Shown here: positions 6,764 to 11,015 of the stretch, piece by piece | How the letters are laid out: each line of letters begins with the position of its first letter | Numbering within the stretch: position 1 is the first letter of the stretch | From: Propionibacteriaceae bacterium | GTDB taxonomy: Bacteria > Actinomycetota > Actinomycetes > Propionibacteriales > Propionibacteriaceae | Direction of reading: 5' to 3' | NCBI GenBank assembly: GCA_031265725.1 | Contig: JAISCH010000268.1 | Coordinates: 1-11,015 of the forward strand | Length of the DNA: 11,015 nucleotides | Notes under the pieces: generated by a model | The model's input: the letters and a program-made list of their open reading frames with translations, nothing else | Databases searched by the model: none | Told to the model about the DNA's origin: nothing | Program-made: the position numbers and the translations under genes

Positions 6764-6794
6764 AGCGTAGCCACGATTGAGGCGAAGCTGTCAA
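6764..6794 (-). promoter_or_regulatory. possible promoter of the nitrobindin/ygfZ unit, -35 inside the first 81-bp repeat
   Basis: On the minus strand TTGACA (6789-6794) is followed after 19 bases by TACGCT (6764-6769). The -35 is consensus, but the spacer is long and the predicted start of transcription (~6757) would leave only a very short leader before the ATG at 6751. The same TTGACA is present in repeat 3 and is mutated to TTGCCA in repeat 2. Confidence 0.3.
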
Positions 6795-7012
6795 ACGCTT
6801 GTGTTTGTCAGTGAGCCGATTGAGTGGGTGAGACTCTGCAGGAGTTGATAGTCACGATTGAGGTGAAGCTGGCAAGCGCTTGTGTTTGTCAGTGAGCCGA
6901 TTGAGTGGGTGAGACTCTGCAGGAGTTGATAGTCACGATTGAGGCGAAGCTGTCAAACGCTCGTGTTTGTCAGTGAGCCGATTGAGTGGGTGAGACTCTG
7001 CAGGAGTTGATA
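6773..7012. repeat. three tandem copies of an 81-bp repeat
   Basis: Copies lie at 6773-6853, 6854-6934 and 6935-7012; the last lacks its final 3 bases, and weak similarity extends to 6768 on the left. Unit positions 29-78 are identical in all three. All differences fall in positions 11-28: three in copy 2 and one in copy 3. Each unit holds CGATTGAG twice, 43 bp apart, giving six octamers with alternating 43/38-bp spacing. It also holds an imperfect inverted repeat with arms CTGTCAAAC and GTTTGTCAG (8 of 9 pairing). In-frame stops and non-synonymous differences argue against coding. The array fills most of the 362-bp divergent gap between the nitrobindin/ygfZ unit and the HMA-fusion gene. I see no gene in that gap; the remaining ~100 bp (7013-7113) shows nothing beyond a possible promoter. 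Confidence 0.95.
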
Positions 7013-7113
7013 CCCATTCCAAACGTTGCTGGCACGCTGCGACCAGGCCTTGCCGCTTCGTTCCACTGCTGCTATTTGGGCAAATCAATGCCGGGCTGAG
7101 TTTATTTTGCTGA

Positions 7114-8511
7114 ATGTATACACTTGCACCCGTGAGCAAGCCAACGGCCCCTCCCGCGAAACCAGAGCCGCACTCCACGAAGGTGTTCATCCAAGGGATG
7201 ACTTGCAATGCCTGCGAGCAACGAGTCGGCAAGGCTATCCGGCGCATCCCCGGAGTGCAGCGGGTCAACGTCTCCGCCCGGAAAGGCCAAGCGGTGATCA
7301 CCAGTGCCGCTCCGATCCCGACGCCCGACATCTCAGCGGCGGTGAAAAAGGCCGGTTATCGCATCGGACGCAGCAAAGCCCCTTGGCTGGCCAAGGACAA
7401 CCAGCTTTGGACGGACGTGCTGAGCGCGGCGGCGGTGGTGACAGTCGTCGTCTTGCTGGCCAATCATTTCGGCTGGTTGGCGCTCACCGACTCGCTCACC
7501 CAGATAGCGGGCACGGGCAATTTGCTCTTCGTCGCCCTGCTCGGCGTGGCGGCGAGCATATCCACCTGCATGGCCCTGGTCGGCGGGATCGTAATCTCCC
7601 TCGCGGCGAGTTTCGCCGCCAAATATCCAAACGCCACCACCGCCCAACGGCTGCGCCCGCAACTCATGTTCAACCTTGGCCGCATCGCCGGTTTCGGCCT
7701 CTTGGGCGCGCTGCTGGGAGTAGTCGGATCGGCCTTCACCATGACCGGGCCGGTCCTGGCCGTCGCCATGATCGTGGTGGCGGTGGTGATGGGGCTGCTT
7801 GGCATCCGGCTGAGCGGAATCTCGCCCCGGCTGGCCGGTGCCGGTCTCACCCTGCCCGGCGCGTTGACCAAATGGATGCACAAAGACGCCGAATACCGCG
7901 ACTGGACCGGATTGGCCCTCGGCGCAGCGTCCTTCTTCCTGCCCTGCGGCTTCACTCAAGCCGTGCAGGTTTACGCGCTGTCCACCGGGGACGCACTCTC
8001 GGCTGGCCTGGTCATGGCCGTATTCGCACTCGGGACGACGCCGGGGCTGATGGGTGCTGGCGGGCTCTCCACCCTGATCAAAACCGACCGGGTTTTCCGC
8101 TACATCGGCGTGGTGGTGATCGCTTTCGCCGTGTTCAACGTGCTGGGCGCGGTCAACACCCTCGCCCCGGCCATTGCGCAGACCCCGACCGCCACCCAAC
8201 GCACCAGCAATGTGACCGACTCCGACGGCTACCAGGTGGCGAAAGTGGCCATCGGCGGCTCCGACGGCTACAACCCCAGAGACACCGTCGTCTATGCCGG
8301 TGAGCCGATCAAATGGGAATTCCAGATGGACAGCTTCAGTTGCGCCGCCGCAGTCAACGCCAAGAACCTCGGCATCCCCGAACTGCTCTTCCTCGAACCC
8401 GGCACCACAACCGTTGACATCAGCTTGGACGCCCCCGGCGTCTACCCATACTCCTGCGGCATGGGCATGTATACCGGGACGTTCACCGCCATTGAGCGTC
8501 CGGGTGGGTGA
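7114..8511 (+). CDS. HMA domain - DsbD/TauE-like membrane domain - cupredoxin-like domain fusion protein
   Basis: Three parts are visible. Residues ~22-85 are a heavy-metal-associated domain with GMTCNAC (Cys31, Cys34), the Cu/Zn-binding motif of copper chaperones. Residues ~100-355 contain about seven hydrophobic helices of the DsbD_2/TauE-SafE type, with Cys152 (STCMALVGG) and Cys278 (FLPCGFTQ) in the two symmetry-related positions that carry the redox pair in DsbD/CcdA relatives. Residues ~375-460 form a cupredoxin-like domain, with Cys410 (DSFSC) and YSCGMGMYTG (Cys448, Met450, Met452) as likely metal ligands. This architecture is known in Gram-positive bacteria and is annotated as sulfite exporter TauE/SafE family; the true role may be metal transfer or thiol-electron transfer across the membrane (inferred). 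The length is 465 aa from the ATG, or 459 aa if the GTG at 7132 is used. It is transcribed alone. Confidence 0.87.
   Translation: MYTLAPVSKPTAPPAKPEPHSTKVFIQGMTCNACEQRVGKAIRRIPGVQRVNVSARKGQAVITSAAPIPTPDISAAVKKAGYRIGRSKAPWLAKDNQLWTDVLSAAAVVTVVVLLANHFGWLALTDSLTQIAGTGNLLFVALLGVAASISTCMALVGGIVISLAASFAAKYPNATTAQRLRPQLMFNLGRIAGFGLLGALLGVVGSAFTMTGPVLAVAMIVVAVVMGLLGIRLSGISPRLAGAGLTLPGALTKWMHKDAEYRDWTGLALGAASFFLPCGFTQAVQVYALSTGDALSAGLVMAVFALGTTPGLMGAGGLSTLIKTDRVFRYIGVVVIAFAVFNVLGAVNTLAPAIAQTPTATQRTSNVTDSDGYQVAKVAIGGSDGYNPRDTVVYAGEPIKWEFQMDSFSCAAAVNAKNLGIPELLFLEPGTTTVDISLDAPGVYPYSCGMGMYTGTFTAIERPGG
7117..7122 (+). promoter_or_regulatory. possible -10 element TATACA of the HMA-fusion gene
   Basis: TATACA lies 9 bases before the in-frame GTG at 7132 and is embedded in the palindrome TGTATACA (7115-7122). 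Neither the ATG at 7114 nor the GTG at 7132 has a Shine-Dalgarno sequence. A promoter here would give a leaderless or nearly leaderless message starting at the GTG. The -35 is not clear. Confidence 0.3.
8479..8497 (+). repeat. left copy of a 19-bp direct repeat flanking vapBC
   Basis: ACGTTCACCGCCATTGAGC encodes TFTAIE near the C-terminus of the HMA-fusion protein. An identical 19-mer occurs at 9364-9382, on the far side of the toxin-antitoxin module. Confidence 0.85.
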
Positions 8512-8550
8512 CGTTGGCGGCGGTTTCTCCCACCTTCAAGCCGCTGGCGC

Positions 8551-8572
8551 AACTCCTGATAATGAGTTTTTT
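8551..8572 (+). terminator. weak T-tailed hairpin after the HMA-fusion gene
   Basis: AACTC and GAGTT pair around an 8-nt loop, and a run of six T follows (8567-8572), 40 bases after the stop. The 5-bp stem is weak for a GC-rich host. It overlaps the last codon of the convergent vapC. Confidence 0.35.
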
Positions 8573-8999
8573 ACGTCGCTGGTGCCCAAGGGTTGATTAC
8601 TCGGTGGCCGAGTTGCCTGCCAAAATCTTTGACATTCCTAGTGACCATCGACATGCCCACCACATCGGCGGTGGCGGCGATGAAAGAGTCCCGTACCGGC
8701 GTTGACCCTGCCGCCTGATACGCTGCCGCGCGCTTTGCCGCTTCCTTGGTGAATGGCAGCAGCCGCTCAGCAAAGATCGTTTCGACGTAATCAGTCATCC
8801 ATCGGCGCAATATCGCTCCTTGGCTGGGGTCACGTTTCTCAACAAGCAGGATTCCGTACTCTAATTCGTGAATCGTCACCACTGACAGGTAGCAAACGTC
8901 CAAACTCACGTCAGCAGCCCAAGCGGCGAACACCTTGTCCGCACGACCTGCCGGGATCTTACGCAGTTCGGAAACTACGTCGGTGTCCAGCACGTACAT
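8571..8999 (-). CDS. vapC: PIN-domain toxin, VapC/FitB type
   Basis: This 142-aa protein is a full-length PIN-domain ribonuclease, the toxin of a type II toxin-antitoxin pair that cleaves RNA using Mg2+ held by acidic residues. The acidic set is present: Asp5 (VLDTDVVSEL), Glu45 (TIHELEYGI), Asp104 (VRDSFIAATA) and the VTRNVKDF motif with Asp125. The strong ELEYGI and PVRDSFIAATA blocks place it in the VapC/FitB branch. Its ATG overlaps the antitoxin stop by one base (TGATG), so translation is coupled and the antitoxin is made first. It is convergent with the preceding HMA-fusion gene. No catalytic residue appears lost, so the toxin is likely functional. The RNA target cannot be inferred. Confidence 0.92.
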   Translation of the reverse strand: MYVLDTDVVSELRKIPAGRADKVFAAWAADVSLDVCYLSVVTIHELEYGILLVEKRDPSQGAILRRWMTDYVETIFAERLLPFTKEAAKRAAAYQAAGSTPVRDSFIAATADVVGMSMVTRNVKDFGRQLGHRVINPWAPAT

Positions 9000-9250
9000 C
9001 AGTCGAATTTCGCCGGTTGTGACGATTCGGACGAGATCGTCAACGGTAGGTCGATCAGTCCAGCCTCGGGAATGCCAGCAAACGTTTCTGCCAGACTCGC
9101 TATCCGACTGTCTCCGGTTTGATAGTCACTGTAAGTCAGCAACACATGCGAAGGCTTGCCTCGGTCAGTGATGATCACCGGGCCATACTGAGCGGCGAGC
9201 TTTGCCGCATGGGTACGCTGATTGAATTCTCTACTAGTCATCACAGTCAT
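8999..9250 (-). CDS. Phd/YefM-family antitoxin
   Basis: This 83-aa protein carries the N-terminal Phd/YefM DNA-binding region (MTSREFNQRTHAAKLAAQYGPVIITDRGKPSHVLLTYSDY) and a C-terminal tail (~50-83) that would wrap the PIN toxin. Family members neutralise the toxin and repress their own promoter as a complex. The ATG at 9250 has GGAGG four bases upstream; an in-frame ATG three codons later (9241) is less well placed. A palindromic operator lies directly upstream. The pairing of a Phd/YefM antitoxin with a PIN toxin is common, so the usual name would be a vapBC-like module. Confidence 0.9.
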   Translation of the reverse strand: MTVMTSREFNQRTHAAKLAAQYGPVIITDRGKPSHVLLTYSDYQTGDSRIASLAETFAGIPEAGLIDLPLTISSESSQPAKFD

Positions 9251-9265
9251 CGCGCCTCCAAGCGA

Positions 9266-9293
9266 AAGATAAGTAGCAATGTTGCTACATCAA
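9266..9293 (-). promoter_or_regulatory. toxin-antitoxin promoter with operator in the spacer
   Basis: On the minus strand TTGATG (-35, 9288-9293) and TATCTT (-10, 9266-9271) are 16 bases apart. The spacer is filled by the palindrome GTAGCAATGTTGCTAC (9273-9288), with 7-bp arms around TG. Binding by the antitoxin or the complex would block RNA polymerase directly. The expected transcript start near 9259 coincides with the GGAGG of the antitoxin gene. Confidence 0.6.
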
Positions 9294-9301
9294 TGATAGC
9301 C

Positions 9302-9349
9302 CCGTACCCCACTACGCTGTCCACTCAAGTAGCACCATCTTGAGTACGG
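9302..9349. repeat. nested inverted repeat upstream of the toxin-antitoxin promoter
   Basis: ACTCAAG (9323-9329) pairs with CTTGAGT (9339-9345) around 9 bases, and outside it CCGTAC (9302-9307) pairs with GTACGG (9344-9349, overlapping by two). The inner part repeats AAGTAGCA (9327-9334), also found in the main operator (9271-9278), 56 bp away. It may be a secondary regulatory site or the edge of the inserted module. Confidence 0.4.
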
Positions 9350-9360
9350 ACAGGCATAGC

Positions 9361-9393
9361 GGAACGTTCACCGCCATTGAGCCGCGTCCCTGA
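9361..9393 (+). pseudogene. relic of a cupredoxin-gene 3' end (right copy of the 19-bp direct repeat)
   Basis: The identical 19-mer (9364-9382) is embedded in a short open stretch reading GTFTAIEPRP-stop, against GTFTAIERPGG-stop at the end of the HMA-fusion gene. The match therefore includes codon frame and an adjacent stop. It looks like a second, slightly diverged copy of that gene's 3' end, left by duplication or by insertion of the toxin-antitoxin module between two copies. No more of the gene is recognisable upstream. Confidence 0.45.
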
Positions 9394-9477
9394 TGCCAAG
9401 ATGAGCTGTCCTGGTGGCGACTGCCAACGGCTACGCTTAGTTATTGCGAACAACTGAGCCGACACAAAGGGGTTTCT

Positions 9478-10497
9478 GTGCTCAACATCGATTTGGATCA
9501 TCATTTGGCCGTGCAGACGAAGGCGGTCGGGGCCGCTGGAGAAATTCGGGACGCGGTACAGCGCGAGTTGGAGAACGGGGTGAAGAATATCTTCTTCGCC
9601 AGTGCTGGCGGGGTCGCCCTGCTCACCTACCCGGCCGCCCGGCTGTTGCAGACCCGCTCCGGCTTGCCGACCTATATCGAACGTTCCACTGAACTGATTG
9701 AGAACGGCAACGCCAATCTCAGCCCGGACTCGTTGGTGGTCTTCTGCTCGGTGTCGGGCACCACGAAAGAAGCCGTCCAAGCGCTCAATTACGTGAAGGC
9801 TGCGGGCGCACGAGTGCTGACTTTCACCGGCCACCAGGGCACGCCGATGGCCGATCTGGCCGACATCAATATCCCCAACGCGGTGGCCGACGACACGTCG
9901 AGTGAGAATTATCTGATCCAGACGTTGTTGGTGGCCCTGGCCGTCATGGAGCACCGGAACGAGTTGCCCGGCAGCTATGCGCAGGTCGTCTCCGAATTGG
10001 AGAAGTTGCCCGCTGCCCTGGTCAAGGCCAAGCAGGACTTCGAGCCGCGCGCCGTCGAACTGGCCGCTCATCTCGCTGCAGCAAGCAAGCCGGTGCTGCT
10101 GAGTTCAGCGGGCAACGCCTGGTACGAGGCATGGTATTTCGGGATGTGCATCTTGGAGGAGATGCAATGGATTTGGACCCGGCCGATCCACGCCCTCGAC
10201 TTCTTCCACGGCACGCTCGAATTGGTCGAGCCAGGAGTAGACCTGCTGCTGCTCAAAGGTGAGGACGCCGGACGCACGCTGGCCGAGCGAGTGGAGAAAT
10301 TCGTCCCCGCCCAAGGCGGCAAGTTGCACGTCATTGACTCGCTATCCTTCGAGTTGCCCGGAATCAGCCCACAGACCCGCGCCCTGGTCGCCCCCGCCGT
10401 CCTCGCCACGGTGCTGGAACGATTAGCCGAACACTTGGCCGCTCTACGCGATCATCCGCTGACCGTGCGCCGCTACTACAAGAAATTCGACTACTGA
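9478..10497 (+). CDS. two-SIS-domain protein, FrlB-like fructosamine-6-phosphate deglycase
   Basis: This 339-aa protein has the tandem SIS-domain layout of sugar-phosphate isomerases. Domain 1 spans ~30-165 with IFFASAGGVALLTYPAARLL and the phosphate-binding loop FCSVSGTTKEAVQAL. Domain 2 spans ~185-320 with VLLSSAGNAWYEAWYFGMCILEEMQ and the FFHGTLELVE motif, whose His and Glu are typical active-site residues. The C-terminal DHPLTVRRYYKKFDY closely resembles FrlB-type deglycases, which split fructoselysine- or glucoselysine-6-phosphate into glucose 6-phosphate and the amine. The GTG start has AAAGGGG about 5 bases upstream. No kinase, transporter or regulator of a fructosamine pathway lies nearby, so the substrate is uncertain; an AgaS/GlmS-like role is the alternative. 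Confidence 0.85.
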   Translation: MLNIDLDHHLAVQTKAVGAAGEIRDAVQRELENGVKNIFFASAGGVALLTYPAARLLQTRSGLPTYIERSTELIENGNANLSPDSLVVFCSVSGTTKEAVQALNYVKAAGARVLTFTGHQGTPMADLADINIPNAVADDTSSENYLIQTLLVALAVMEHRNELPGSYAQVVSELEKLPAALVKAKQDFEPRAVELAAHLAAASKPVLLSSAGNAWYEAWYFGMCILEEMQWIWTRPIHALDFFHGTLELVEPGVDLLLLKGEDAGRTLAERVEKFVPAQGGKLHVIDSLSFELPGISPQTRALVAPAVLATVLERLAEHLAALRDHPLTVRRYYKKFDY

Positions 10498-10575
10498 GCC
10501 ACGCTCGACAGCCAGACACTCTGCGCTGACACCATGACCGGAATCAACACCCCATCACCCTAATTTCTGCTGTTT

Positions 10576-10592
10576 ACTACCTGAATGGTAGT
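10576..10592. promoter_or_regulatory. palindrome upstream of the AbiEi-type gene
   Basis: ACTACC-TGAAT-GGTAGT has 6-bp perfect arms and lies 22 bases before the ATG, just upstream of the AGGAGG. Directly repeated TGTTT (10571-10575 and 10592-10596) flanks it. AbiEi antitoxins repress their own operon through inverted repeats, so this is a likely operator. Confidence 0.5.
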
Positions 10593-10614
10593 GTTTGGCA
10601 GAAAGGAGGCCGAC

Positions 10615-11015
10615 ATGGCTGCCGCACTGCCGATTGCTATCACAGGTGCTGCCTTGCGGACAGTACGTCCGAAAATGCTGCGCCAGGTATACGCGAATCC
10701 AGAGAAAGAATTAGTGCGGTTGCGGGACCAAGGCAGAGTCATCCAACTAGCTCGTGGCACCTACACTGCCAAACCAGACGATGTTCCAGCTAAGCGGCAA
10801 TGGCATCCCGGCCTGGAAGCTGCGGCGATGGCCTACGCGACTGCAGTGTATGGAGATCGGGTACCAGTGTTGTTCGGGATTGGTGCCGCCAGGTTCCACC
10901 ATGCGATCCCACGGGCGATCAACGTCACTGTTGTAGCGGTTCCGGCGAGCCATCGTGAAGTACGACTTATCAATGGTGGAAGGATTGTTTTCACGGTGCG
11001 GAACGTGAATAAGGT
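10615..11015 (+). CDS. AbiEi-type antitoxin / transcriptional regulator (3' partial)
   Basis: The ATG at 10615 follows AGGAGG with 5-nt spacing, and the frame is open for 133 codons to the window end. The N-terminal part has a winged-helix look (LVRLRDQGRVIQLARGTYTAKPDD). It is followed by a helical block (HPGLEAAAMAYATAVYGDRVPVLFGIGAARFHHAIPRAINVTVVAVPASHREVRL), which is the pattern of AbiEi antitoxins of type IV toxin-antitoxin systems: 'G.SAAR.H...PRA...V.VAVP'. In such loci the next gene encodes the AbiEii nucleotidyltransferase toxin, which here would lie beyond the window. The gene uses more A/T-ending codons than the neighbouring SIS gene, consistent with acquisition by transfer (impression by eye). 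Confidence 0.8.
   Translation, partial: MAAALPIAITGAALRTVRPKMLRQVYANPEKELVRLRDQGRVIQLARGTYTAKPDDVPAKRQWHPGLEAAAMAYATAVYGDRVPVLFGIGAARFHHAIPRAINVTVVAVPASHREVRLINGGRIVFTVRNVNK

Noticed and set aside
6773..7012. The 81-bp repeats as a CRISPR array or type III antitoxin RNA repeats
   Set aside because: There are no unique spacers between short repeats, the unit is too long, and the downstream gene is not a Cas protein or a ToxN-like toxin.
6773..7012. The 81-bp repeats as a coding repeat (27 codons per unit)
   Set aside because: The frames tried are interrupted by stops (such as the TGA after CVCQ), and differences between copies change amino acids rather than sparing them.
7333..8199. A 288-codon minus-strand frame opposite the HMA-fusion gene
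   Set aside because: It is antisense, low-complexity Gly/Arg/Gln/His-rich sequence with no domain; a shadow of GC-biased codon positions.
7026..8303. A 425-codon plus-strand frame overlapping the HMA-fusion gene
   Set aside because: Its sequence is Arg/His/Gly-rich without motifs, whereas the overlapping frame has HMA, membrane and cupredoxin signatures.
9325..10071. A 248-codon minus-strand frame opposite the SIS gene
   Set aside because: It has no family resemblance, is Gln/Arg/Gly-rich, and is antisense to a well-supported FrlB-like gene.

Overview
The window looks like a chromosomal stretch from a GC-rich actinobacterium (Actinomycetota, possibly near Propionibacteriaceae/Actinomycetales; genus not determinable). 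Reasons: Ig-like surface repeats of actinobacterial style, an adjacent nitrobindin-like and YgfZ pair, GTG starts, and strong GC bias in the housekeeping genes. No rRNA, tRNA, CRISPR array or transposase is visible.

Layout. (1) 2-505: 3' end of a secreted surface protein with Ig-like domains. (2) 585-3547: a divergent pair. On the minus strand is a small helix-turn-helix protein; on the plus strand is a membrane Ser/Thr kinase with an extracellular beta-propeller-like sensor, followed 10 bp later by an ogt-type DNA alkyltransferase. A perfect 17-bp palindrome lies in the shared promoter region. (3) 3646-4923: a minus-strand AAA_14/DUF4143 ATPase with three overlapping palindromes just upstream. 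(4) 5152-6751: a minus-strand cluster of a 44-aa single-helix membrane protein, a ferric nitrobindin-like protein and YgfZ, packed with overlaps. (5) 6768-7012: three tandem 81-bp repeats in the divergent intergenic region. (6) 7114-8511: a fusion of HMA metal-binding domain, DsbD/TauE-like membrane domain and cupredoxin-like domain. (7) 8571-9250: a vapBC-type (Phd/YefM plus PIN) toxin-antitoxin module with an operator sitting in its promoter spacer; a 19-bp direct repeat carrying the 3' end of the preceding gene flanks the module. (8) 9478-10497: a two-SIS-domain FrlB-like deglycase. (9) 10615-end: the 5' part of an AbiEi-type antitoxin, running off the window.

How they work together. The kinase, its HTH partner and ogt form a plausible sensing/regulatory unit. 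The small membrane protein, nitrobindin-like protein and YgfZ suggest a redox/Fe-S/haem-linked transcription unit, and the HMA fusion diverging from it suggests metal or thiol handling, so the 81-bp repeats lie between two possibly stress-related units. The right half is accessory in character, with two toxin-antitoxin loci in about 2.5 kb and a duplication footprint around the first. Nothing here is clearly a wholly new system. The best leads are the 81-bp repeats, the vapBC footprint, the triple palindrome and the atypical kinase.
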